Part shown: one piece after another, positions 9,801-14,980 of the stretch
Numbering within the stretch: the first letter of the stretch is position 1
Layout: each line of letters opens with the position of its first letter
Source: an uncultured Christensenellaceae bacterium
GTDB lineage: Bacteria > Bacillota > Clostridia > Christensenellales > Borkfalkiaceae
Assembly: GCA_910587005.1 (NCBI GenBank)
Contig: CAJULB010000002.1
Coordinates: forward strand, 124,001-188,000
Direction: 5' to 3'
Length of the DNA: 64,000 bases
Notes under the pieces: model-generated
Told to the model about the DNA's origin: nothing
Databases searched by the model: none
Seen by the model: the letters and a program-made list of their open reading frames with translations, nothing else
Program-made: the position numbers and the translations under genes

Positions 9801-10199
9801 GCTGGCCCTGTTCTTTCCGCATAAAGCTACTTTGCAGGAGATAACATCCGTTTCTGCAAGCATACAAGTTTGTAAAAAAGCGTCATAATCTATAATAACG
9901 CCTATATTGCAATTTTTATCAATATAAGTTGCTCCGCCGCCGTAAACTCTGCTTCCTGTTACATTAAAAGTTTCAATGAATTTATCTTCAAACTTAAAAT
10001 TATTTCTGTATTCCACCGAATTGGCAATAATATCAGCATTCCCTTCGGAATATCTCACCTCCAAACCTTCTTCAAGCCCCGTTTCGCTCATAGTCTGAAT
10101 ACCGTTGTCCGCGTTTATCTCGTCAAGAGCGCTTGTCCGAGCAACCGCTGACTGTGCCTCTACCTTCTTTAAAAATTCCTGTAATTTTTTGTTATCCAT
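3810..10199 (-). CDS. Rhs/YD-repeat polymorphic toxin with metallopeptidase-like tip
   Basis: This 2129-residue protein has no classical signal peptide. Residues 62-204, 222-365 and 384-528 are three copies of one unidentified domain, each with a YPLDS/LYSLD-type turn and an ADF-type segment. A beta-rich Rhs entry region (about 545-610, ending GYGRGWRLNLNR) is followed by a coiled-coil insert with heptads near 772-800. Long YD repeats follow (NGNITDISDF, YEYDSLNRLE), then the core end YYLQTRYYDPSIGRFISQDS and the DPDG junction near 1910. The 216-residue tip has hydrophobic segments, then HEFGH (about 2041-2045) and PWEAMAD (about 2084-2088), the arrangement of a zinc metallopeptidase with a downstream acidic ligand. 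Rhs cores generally form a shell holding the tip. A holin-like gene lies upstream and a lipoprotein downstream. Delivery route and target are unknown. Confidence 0.93.
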   Translation of the reverse strand: MDNKKLQEFLKKVEAQSAVARTSALDEINADNGIQTMSETGLEEGLEVRYSEGNADIIANSVEYRNNFKFEDKFIETFNVTGSRVYGGGATYIDKNCNIGVIIDYDAFLQTCMLAETDVISCKVALCGKNRASKIVSVYPLDSNIKICDIEQEGGFYKVDLLTVKEACGSYDFRLADPDLRDSLEPSRMQLIINGGMMTVTDFTIRNKEKPQKNVQAIIDNAVEFKKRYRSKDKFVTIFNVDENGVFGNGDFIDFDTDIAVLADYEELVYSYGLKPSEVTSCRLVLFGKTKAWHGCNLYPLDSAKKFCEVVQEDNNVYSIDLKSLYEHKRSADFRLGDPNLMDSFDTDMVKIVINGANMITITDFSRAAVGGEFKDNIAILKSAESFRKNYKFTDGFIKLFDTDGSELYAEDDFLTANDTTDLIGILDYEKLLFSLGYRISDVQSFQLRLHGRVPTAGRYNLYSLDTREYVAEVSRDGFYKAVVDLKHLYEKYGNADFILEKAEFVESFVLWLSTVEINGKSYNLLNLYDNTGGYKDGENAFKNINLAGGAELNLNLSNGSAAPVFGSVNADDFVIPVNISHVRTEAGGDSGYGRGWRLNLNRKLNVAEEDTAATTVYTFTDETGKNHTFTETYYYIENGEKRFVSKNSVMVDLNGNLTYGDNEVKKQQSCGGYTLIPEVNDYVDSEFIDQRLGEQAELEDYVKSLERSLKEYVKVNSANGEITYAMPALNKSGYRQLISGVTQTSDACVMTESEALQLQSLYANKEQLTKQSAQIDFQKRQLDLQKRQIDLQKKQLDLRNNQIGQQISDLEHTKGLSTKLCTNINSNSDFVFQSAEAFFNNITLSGFEDAQLPELREKMSYKSAVKNLELLDSENATMVDQRNFAAKQLLLVAEQKLMLAEQAETLNEQLGFVNTQIGYIISQARKNLDSVKDAFKKYFGKKAQLDYTLLHTPVNYLKDGNGLISGFSGAGDLVCIFDTYGNSVAVEYDKKARISGLHDSNGKAVSFKYSGGKLKSITDNRGRTVKYGYADGNLTSVLFTDGSTLNFAYDGEKFVSAISNDTVCGQIAYADGKVSAVKTLSKPVTIEKNMTENEESDYTEVLSSVTVEYTNTDVTLNYHDGAKEIYVFSSVGRLTSCTKIDNLGFETLTKFMPNGTPADTFVTLTRKSDTENEFTINVYDNAMEKPLKEFSWAEISENHTIKAYKTYIYDGDDRIISETAEKITILNGEEEKTTAVVNYHYGANGNLILTESKICGEEQTTGVNFTERTYDKNGNVTKTVSWNSLDASSKFYTQNDVAENGQVTAERDETGEVSAEYEYVEGTNIVNSVTHANGSKLSYGRNPFNFNVNSITQSTAEGEANTTDMLYEHGLPVEVKSGNTVINYAYDCHGRKTSVTVNGGLQSAYTYSDYEYDEETDKTLFGAATATEYVDDTETVTYYSEKTAVTDEATGRKKVTEAYNINGEEVLVKNYDANNNITDISDFKAGTFTEFTYDEHKRFTAVETAKNGESCLTERYTYNVNGELTGMQIDGGLELSYTYAYRDTSARTLDNINVNETLDFKPLTDVNGRNMGKEVFISKNKLCGEYISYRKIGDRATNMPATVWFANGANIRESLRYKYDRCGNIAQITQNGDKAVSYEYDSLNRLERENNKLLNKTVIFTYNTNGNIANRCEYPYTVKSGEELSELTCKHFDYMYEGDRLVKILSDSGEETFAYNNLGSPTTYRNKQLQWQYGKLLTKYGDTTFEYDGSGRRIKKSKIEYIYDSAGKLVSSSDGTTYIYDDKGVAGFINADGMYLYRKDAQGNIIAILDSAGAVVVRYVYDAWGNHKVLDANGQEITDPKHIGNVNPYRYRGYFYDVETGLYYLQTRYYDPSIGRFISQDSIEYADPQSINGLNLYAYCNNNPVMGYDPDGTINWKEFWSKVGRFFAGVFAVIRGVQLTVASFAASFFMPILGTIGFEAGLSLFTYGVGLVGSVFNGQIEKDMIAIGWNPFNSDANAVVGSGIMSFYKGVPIFRTNNSRSGTFGIMLLASGETENVVKHEFGHVPQLLLLGPVKFLITVGLPSYKEWGLKKYWNDYYLSPWEAMADMFGGVQNTPNPLTAAEKARAIKYLVASYFLGPFVLPFYHSF
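4448..5389 (-). repeat. Rhs core direct repeat, intact-gene copy
   Basis: This part of the full Rhs gene is shared with fragment A (866-1807), and its last part also with fragment B (about 3020-3142). All copies are in the same orientation, so homologous recombination could swap the tips. Confidence 0.88.
7792..7872 (-). repeat. 21-bp tandem repeat coding heptads in the Rhs protein
   Basis: About four imperfect 21-bp units encode QKRQLDL, QKRQIDL, QKKQLDL and RNNQIG-type heptads. The reading frame is kept. The repeat makes a short, very regular charged coiled coil within the Rhs shell region. Confidence 0.8.
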
Positions 10200-10217
10200 T
10201 ATTTTAATTCTCCTTAT

Positions 10218-10544
10218 TTATTTTTTTGCATTGATTTTTTTGGATAGTTCAATTAATTTTTCCACTTGCGCCGCGGTTGTTTCGGCGTCAAATTTAAGCC
10301 CGTTTTCTATTGCAAACTGGTTAACCTTAGTAAGCACAAACTGCTTTTTTTCTTCACCGCTGTAATTTGAAAAGTTTTCGGCTATTTCCATTAACGGCGC
10401 AACCGTTTCATAAAGAAATGAACTGCTTTGCATATTTCTTTTTTCCCGAACCGCTTTAACCAGCCTGACCACAAAAATGATGCTTGTAATCAGCAAGCTT
10501 AACGCAGTTCCCGCAAGCGACAACACCACTTCGAAATTTTCCAT
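10218..10544 (-). CDS. Holin-like small membrane protein upstream of the Rhs gene
   Basis: This 108-residue protein has one N-terminal membrane segment (about residues 7-28, VLSLAGTALSLLITSIIFVV), then a basic stretch and a helical soluble tail (VAPLMEIAENFSNYSGEEKK ... QFAIENGLKFD). The layout and tail pattern resemble phage holins of the LL-H type, which make holes in the cell membrane for lysins. A very strong AGAGGAGG site precedes ATG at 10544. The stop lies 18 bases before the Rhs start, so the two genes form an operon. The inference is that it helps release or export the signal-less Rhs protein. The holin family assignment is tentative. Confidence 0.65.
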   Translation of the reverse strand: MENFEVVLSLAGTALSLLITSIIFVVRLVKAVREKRNMQSSSFLYETVAPLMEIAENFSNYSGEEKKQFVLTKVNQFAIENGLKFDAETTAAQVEKLIELSKKINAKK

Positions 10545-10567
10545 TTGCTACCTCCTCTGATTTTTAT

Positions 10568-10579
10568 AAACATATGTTT
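10568..10579. promoter_or_regulatory. Short palindrome in the Rhs operon leader
   Basis: AAACATATGTTT is a perfect 12-bp palindrome, extended imperfectly to TATAAACATATGTTTGTA, a few bases upstream of the Shine-Dalgarno of the holin-like gene. It could be an operator for the Rhs operon. The surrounding 10580-10700 is very AT-rich. Confidence 0.35.
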
Positions 10580-10705
10580 GTAAAAATAATACTAAATTAA
10601 TATGACTGATTTCGGCATATTTAAAAAAATTTTCTTGAAAAAAATCAATAAAAAAATGTTACCTCTTCTATTACGGCGCTTACCGCGTAATATTTTCAAA
10701 TAAAT

Positions 10706-10741
10706 AACCGCGCCGTTCGGAAACGTCCGAACGGCGCGGTT
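10706..10741 (-). terminator. Strong hairpin terminator of the 10760-10972 gene
   Basis: A 15-bp perfect stem (AACCGCGCCGTTCGG and its complement) closes a 6-base loop, followed on the minus strand by TTATTTATTT. It separates the 70-residue gene from the Rhs operon. Confidence 0.8.
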
Positions 10742-10759
10742 ATAAATATTTTGATGAAA

Positions 10760-10972
10760 TTATTTTACTTCGTTAACGGAAAGCAAAAAGGTCTGACCGT
10801 TTGTAAACTTTAACAAAAGCGAGTTTCCGTTTTCGGAAAAAGTTGCCGCATAATACTCTTTTATCAGCACCTTCAAATCGAGCAATAAACTTTTTTCGTC
10901 TACCGTAAATTGCAGATTTTGCCCCGCGCTCTCCATTTCCGTAACAAATAAATGATTTGCGTTCTTATCCAT
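10760..10972 (-). CDS. Hypothetical 70-residue protein
   Basis: Starts at ATG 10972 with AAAGGAG 9 bases upstream. A promoter (TTGATT, 17-bp spacer, TATAAT) lies at 11005-11033 and a strong terminator at 10706-10741, so it is a genuine one-gene transcript. The product has no signal or membrane segment. It looks like a small beta-rich fold (AATFSENGNSLLLKFTNGQT). I do not recognise the family. It lies back to back with the HTH gene at 11087, so the two may be co-regulated from the shared 115-bp intergenic region. Confidence 0.7.
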   Translation of the reverse strand: MDKNANHLFVTEMESAGQNLQFTVDEKSLLLDLKVLIKEYYAATFSENGNSLLLKFTNGQTFLLSVNEVK

Positions 10973-11004
10973 AATTTATAGCTCCTTTATACCTAATTGC
11001 TTAC

Positions 11005-11033
11005 ATTATATACCCGCCAAGTAACAAAATCAA
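11005..11033 (-). promoter_or_regulatory. Promoter of the 10760-10972 gene
   Basis: On the minus strand TTGATT (11028-11033) and TATAAT (11005-11010) are separated by 17 bases. A divergent TATAAT (11055-11060, plus strand) serves the HTH gene. Confidence 0.65.
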
Positions 11034-11086
11034 GTATTTTTATAAGTTGCGGGGTATAATTCAGAAACTTAAAAGGCGCTCATAAT

Positions 11087-11524
11087 ATGGATATTTTATC
11101 TAATTTCAGCGAAAACTTAACCGAGCTTATTTTTGACAAAAAAATAACCGTTGAGCAAGTTTCAAAAGATACTGGAATAACCTTATCGGAAGTTTACACT
11201 TATTTGCGCAGGCGGTATTTGCCTAAGCTTTCAAATATAATAAAAATAGCCGACTGTTATAATTATTCGATTGATTTTTTGCTTGGCTTTATTCAAATTC
11301 AACCAAAAATCAATTACAAAAAAACTCCGCTATTTTCCCAAACCTTTAAAGCGTTGCTTGCCGAACGCAAAGTTACGCGCTACCGTTTAAACAAAGATAC
11401 GAAAATTTCGATTAACTGTCTTGACAGTTGGTATAACGGCAAAAGTATTCCATCCGTTGAAAACGCAGTTATTCTTGCACGATATTTCGATTGTTCGTTA
11501 GACGAACTGTTAGGCAGAGAATAA
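11087..11524 (+). CDS. Protein with two tandem XRE-type HTH domains
   Basis: The 145-residue product holds two Cro/CI-like helix-turn-helix domains, about residues 10-66 (KKITVEQVSKDTGITLSEVY ... SIDFLLGF) and 82-144 (RKVTRYRLNKDTKISINCLD ... SLDELLGR). Both end in the D(F/E)LLG motif typical of XRE proteins. It should be a DNA-binding regulator; there is no sensor domain. The start is ATG at 11087, with AAAAGG upstream and a TATAAT at 11055-11060. A broken relative with the same two-domain build lies at 14374-14817. Its targets are unknown; it is transcribed divergently from the 70-residue gene. Confidence 0.85.
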   Translation: MDILSNFSENLTELIFDKKITVEQVSKDTGITLSEVYTYLRRRYLPKLSNIIKIADCYNYSIDFLLGFIQIQPKINYKKTPLFSQTFKALLAERKVTRYRLNKDTKISINCLDSWYNGKSIPSVENAVILARYFDCSLDELLGRE

Positions 11525-11601
11525 AACTTTAATTTACGTTATAAACCGCGAACGGCTGCTTACGCAAGCGTAAGCATAACACAATTTCAAAATATAAAAT
11601 C

Positions 11602-11625
11602 GGGGCGCAACTTACGTTGCGCCCC
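11602..11625. terminator. Hairpin between the tandem-HTH gene and degV
   Basis: GGGGCGCAAC-TTAC-GTTGCGCCCC has the same core stem-loop as 3209-3228. It sits between convergent genes and could terminate both. Confidence 0.65.
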
Positions 11626-11653
11626 GCCGCGTTCAATTATCAAAAACAAAAAA

Positions 11654-12505
11654 TCAATCGTAAATAAAAAGCACGCCGAGTGTGTTTTTACCGCAGTGAG
11701 TTGTCACCACACACCCGGCAACCGTTTCAAGAATTTCATTGAAGTGAAACAGCTCTTTAACCTGCACACGGACTTTTTCCACCACCTCCGGCTCACAACA
11801 GGAATGCGTGATAAAACAGCGCGTTTTATCATAATTCGGATAATCCGCGGCAAGCTCGGCAACGTAGTTTTTCAGACAGCGTTCCAGCCCGCCCATATAC
11901 TTCTTTTTAGCGTAAAGCTTACCTTCCTTCATATCAATCATCGGGTGAAGCTTCAACACCTTTGCGCCCATAAGCGAAGCAAGCGAACACCTGCCGCCCT
12001 TGTGCAAATAATCAAGCGCGTCCGGCACGAAAGAAGTGTTGACTTTACCGCGCAGATTTGCGGTTATTTCGGCTATATCCTTGGGGGAATACCCCTCTTT
12101 CACCAAATCGCAGGCCTTTAAAACCAAAAGCCCCTGCCCCGTTGACAGCGCGTGCGAATCCACTACAAACACCTTGTTTTTAAAGCGCTTGTCCTTAGCC
12201 GCGCTTGCCGCGTTTTCATAAGAGGATGAAGCTTTGGAAGAAATATTGTAGTGAACTACTGCGTCACAGTTTGCAAGCTGTTGCGCGAAAAACTCCGCAT
12301 ACTCCTCAACGGACGGCGCGGAAGACTTAGGCAAAACACCGTTTGCCGAAACATAACCGAAAATATCCTGCGGCGTTATATCAACTCCGTCGCGGAACAT
12401 CTTGTCGCCCAGAATTACAGCAAGCGGCATTATACCGACGCCGTACCTGTGTACAAGTTCGGGACTTAAATCGCAAGTTGAATCAGCAGTAATTTTGATA
12501 TTCAT
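11654..12505 (-). CDS. DegV family fatty-acid-binding protein (FakB-like)
   Basis: The 283-residue product matches the DegV family over its full length: the N-terminal KITADSTCDLSPEL, the SSYENAASAAKD region, the VVDSHALSTGQGLLVLKA block and the LDYLHKGGRCS motif typical of the family. DegV proteins bind a fatty acyl chain; FakB members present fatty acids to the kinase FakA for phospholipid synthesis. FakA is not in this window, so whether this copy works in that pathway is inferred. It is followed by the hairpin at 11602-11625. The start is ATG at 12505. Confidence 0.93.
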   Translation of the reverse strand: MNIKITADSTCDLSPELVHRYGVGIMPLAVILGDKMFRDGVDITPQDIFGYVSANGVLPKSSAPSVEEYAEFFAQQLANCDAVVHYNISSKASSSYENAASAAKDKRFKNKVFVVDSHALSTGQGLLVLKACDLVKEGYSPKDIAEITANLRGKVNTSFVPDALDYLHKGGRCSLASLMGAKVLKLHPMIDMKEGKLYAKKKYMGGLERCLKNYVAELAADYPNYDKTRCFITHSCCEPEVVEKVRVQVKELFHFNEILETVAGCVVTTHCGKNTLGVLFIYD

Positions 12506-12670
12506 TAATTCACCGATGTAAAGTATTTTTGGCTGTTTATATCTTTGTTATTTTACAATATCAAAAATAAATATTCAATACCTTTAACAAAACTTTAACA
12601 TTTTTGTTGTCCGAAACGCGCTTAAACAGCGCATATTACGGCAGCAAATAATATTTAGACAAAAAAACAA

Positions 12671-12707
12671 GCCCGCCGCGGAGCATTGCAAAAGCTCCGC
12701 GGCGGGC
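12671..12707 (-). terminator. Terminator of glyA
   Basis: A 14-bp perfect GC-rich stem (GCCCGCCGCGGAGC and complement), followed on the minus strand by TTGTTTTTTT, 25 bases after the glyA stop. Confidence 0.85.
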
Positions 12708-12731
12708 GCCGCAAACTGCGGTTACACTCTA

Positions 12732-13982
12732 TTATTTTACGCAATTTTCGTACAGAGGAAACGCCTTGCACAGCTTTGCAACCTCCGCCGCAACGTAATC
12801 GAACGCGCCCTCGCGCTCGTCAATGACCCTTGCTATAAGCCGCGCGATTATGCGCGCTTCGTTCTCTTTCATTCCGCGCGAAGTCATTGCGGGCGTTCCT
12901 ACGCGTATACCCGAGGTAACGAACGGCTTTTGCGTGTCGAAGGGCACCGCGTTTTTATTTACGGTGATATGCACCTCGTCCAAGAGCTTTTCAAGCTCCT
13001 TACCGGTAATGTTCTTGTCGGACAAATTCAGCAGAACAAGGTGGTTATCCGTCCCGCCCGAAACCATTTTAACGCCCAGCTTTTTAAACTCGTCAGCCAT
13101 CGCCGCCGCATTTTTGACGATTTGCGCCTGATAAACCTTAAACTCGGGCGACAGCGCTTCCTTAAAAGCAACTGCTTTCGCCGCAATAATATGCATAAGC
13201 GGGCCGCCCTGCGTGCCGGGGAAAACGGCTTTATCAATCGCCTTGCCCCACTGTTCTTTGCACATAATAACGCCGCCGCGGGGTCCGCGCAAGGTCTTGT
13301 GCGTGGTCGTGGTTACGAAGTCCGCATACGGCACGGGCGAGGGGTGAAGTCCCGCCGCCACAAGCCCCGCGATATGCGCAATATCCACAAACATAAGCGC
13401 GCCGACCTTGTCGCAGATTTCGCGTATACGCTTGAAGTCGATTGTGCGCGGGTACGCGCTCGCGCCCGAAATTATAACTTTGGGCTTGCACTCAACGGCA
13501 ATGCGCTCCATTTCTTCATAGTCGATAACTTCTTCGCCCTCTTTTACGCCGTAGGGCACGATATTGAAATATTTGCCCGAAATGTTGACGGGCGAGCCGT
13601 GCGAAAGATGCCCGCCGTGGGCAAGATTCATACCCATAACGGTATCGCCTGGCTGACAGACTGCAAACAGCACTGCAAGGTTTGCGCTTGCGCCCGAATG
13701 AGGCTGAACGTTGCAGTATTCGCAGCCGAAAAGCTGTTTTAAACGCTCGCGCGCCAAATCCTCGGCAAGGTCTACAAACTGACAGCCGCCGTAGTAGCGG
13801 TGCGCGGGGTAGCCTTCGGCGTATTTGTTGGTGAGGTGACTGCCCGCCGCCGCCATAACCGCGGGTGAAACAAAGTTTTCGCTTGCAATAAGCTCGATAT
13901 TGTTTTGCTGACGGTAAAGCTCTTTTTTAAGCGCTTCGGCAAGCTCGGGGTCGGTTGCTTCGATAAGAGAAATGTCTATCAT
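12732..13982 (-). CDS. glyA: Serine hydroxymethyltransferase
   Basis: The 416-residue protein has the usual length of bacterial SHMT. It converts serine and tetrahydrofolate to glycine and methylene-tetrahydrofolate, using pyridoxal phosphate. Visible hallmarks are the N-terminal LIASENFVS, the [11 protein letters not shown] segment, HSGASANLA, the cofactor Asp in [12 protein letters not shown] and the PLP lysine at about residue 229 in [14 protein letters not shown]. The start is ATG at 13982 with GGAG 5 bases upstream, and a strong terminator follows. It stands alone as a one-gene transcript in the cytosolic one-carbon pathway. Confidence 0.98.
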   Translation of the reverse strand: MIDISLIEATDPELAEALKKELYRQQNNIELIASENFVSPAVMAAAGSHLTNKYAEGYPAHRYYGGCQFVDLAEDLARERLKQLFGCEYCNVQPHSGASANLAVLFAVCQPGDTVMGMNLAHGGHLSHGSPVNISGKYFNIVPYGVKEGEEVIDYEEMERIAVECKPKVIISGASAYPRTIDFKRIREICDKVGALMFVDIAHIAGLVAAGLHPSPVPYADFVTTTTHKTLRGPRGGVIMCKEQWGKAIDKAVFPGTQGGPLMHIIAAKAVAFKEALSPEFKVYQAQIVKNAAAMADEFKKLGVKMVSGGTDNHLVLLNLSDKNITGKELEKLLDEVHITVNKNAVPFDTQKPFVTSGIRVGTPAMTSRGMKENEARIIARLIARVIDEREGAFDYVAAEVAKLCKAFPLYENCVK

Positions 13983-14074
13983 TTTATCTCCGTTTTTCAG
14001 TTTTTATTTTTTAGTATATTTTACCATACGCGCAAAAGACTGTCAACATTATAAAAATTCGTTAAAAAATAAAA

Positions 14075-14114
14075 AACGCGTGGTGTGGTTGCAAATGCAA
14101 CCACACCACGCGTT
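14075..14114. terminator. Long hairpin in the 13983-14370 gap
   Basis: A 19-bp perfect stem (arms 14075-14093 and 14096-14114) with A-rich flanks, in the 390-base gap upstream of glyA. It could be a terminator for either strand or a stable RNA structure. Apart from this and the dispersed repeat at 14305-14333 I see no gene in the gap. Confidence 0.5.
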
Positions 14115-14304
14115 CAAAAATACTCCCGTACAAAATATGCAACGCAAATCAAACGCACTGCTCTATCGTGATATTAAATTTTTGCCCGTTTAAAAATGTG
14201 TTTCAACCTTTTAGCCGTTGCAATGTGTCGTTATGAGCCTTGGTGCAGAATCTGCCCGACTAAGCGCAGACTTAACCGTTTTTACTTGCGTTATAAGCTA
14301 CTTT

Positions 14305-14333
14305 CAGATGCTTCGGCTTCGCTCAGCATGACA
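14305..14333. repeat. Dispersed repeat unit (CAGATGCTTCGGC...CAGCATGACA)
   Basis: One of about eight copies in this window of a roughly 29-bp intergenic unit, consensus CAGATTCTTCGCTG-CGCTCAGAATGACA. The others are at 18457, 19163, 20820, 28286, 56630, 60104 and 61594. All are in gaps, none in genes. Confidence 0.7.
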
Positions 14334-14373
14334 GGGCTAAAAAAATTTAACAGAATTTTAATGAATGATTATT

Positions 14374-14817
14374 ATGGAAAATTTAGATTGCTTTAAAGAG
14401 AACTTGAAAGAGTTAATGGAAGTTAAAAATTACACGGTTAAAGATATCAGTCTAAAAACGGGAATTAACACTTCCTACATTTACGCTTATTTTAACGGCA
14501 GAAACTATCCGAATTTACAAAACGCGATAAAGATTGCAGAGGTTTTTGACTGTTCGCTTGACTTTTGATTTGGGTTTGCAGAAGATTTCACCCCTAAAAA
14601 ATACAAGCCTGTTGCCGATTTAAATAACAGCGTTAAAAGAGCGATAACAAATAAAGGTTTAACGCGCTATCGTGTTTATATTTTGACAGGTATCAGTCAA
14701 AATGAATTATACGGCTGGTATAAAAGCACAAAAACTCCGTCCCTTATTAGTCTTGTTGCCGTTGCAAAAGCCTTAGACTGCTCGCTCGATTATTTAGCCG
14801 GCAGAGATGAAATTTAA
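14374..14817 (+). pseudogene. Tandem-HTH regulator broken by one TGA
   Basis: The first half encodes an XRE-type HTH domain (KNYTVKDISLKTGINTSYIY ... FDCSLDF) and stops at a TGA (14566-14568). The same frame continues through a second HTH domain (KGLTRYRVYILTGISQNELY ... CSLDYLAGRDEI) to TAA at 14815-14817. In the intact relative at 11087-11524 the matching site reads DFLLGF, so a TTA-to-TGA change explains the break. The first ATG could be 14365 or 14374. Its stop codon lies in the 113-bp direct repeat that brackets the restriction cassette, so its 3' end may have been remade by that insertion. A short one-domain protein of about 65 residues could still be made. Confidence 0.8.
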
Positions 14818-14924
14818 CCGTTTTTGACGGTTTCCCCCCGCATATGCGGGGATTTTTTATGTTTACGGAAAGAAATTTCCGCCGTAGAACGTTTGAAAAT
14901 TATCACCGCAACGGCGATAATTAT
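14812..14924. repeat. Left 113-bp direct repeat flanking the R-M gene
   Basis: Matches 16792-16904 with about five mismatches. On the minus strand it encodes an orphan copy of the symporter C-terminus (IIIAVAVIIFKRSTAEISFR), without the rest of that gene. Confidence 0.9.
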
Positions 14925-14930
14925 TTTTAC

Positions 14931-14959
14931 TTGCAATTTACTTAAAATTAGCATATAAT
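14931..14959 (+). promoter_or_regulatory. Promoter of the R-M fusion gene
   Basis: TTGCAA (14931-14936), 17-bp spacer, TATAAT (14954-14959). It begins 6 bases after the left direct repeat, so the cassette carries its own promoter. AGAGG (14971-14975) then sits 5 bases before the GTG start. Confidence 0.8.
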
Positions 14960-14980
14960 AAAACCGAATCAGAGGTAAAC

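Noticed and set aside
12930..13742. 270-codon plus-strand frame opposite glyA
   Set aside because: Antisense to a confidently identified gene, with Arg/His-rich sequence unlike a natural protein.
13983..14370. Glycine riboswitch upstream of glyA
   Set aside because: The upstream region holds only a long simple hairpin and a dispersed repeat; nothing resembles the tandem glycine aptamers.
14566..14568. TGA as a recoded (Trp or selenocysteine) codon in the HTH gene
   Set aside because: The intact relative has Leu at this place, TGA works as a stop in other genes here, and no selenocysteine insertion structure is evident.
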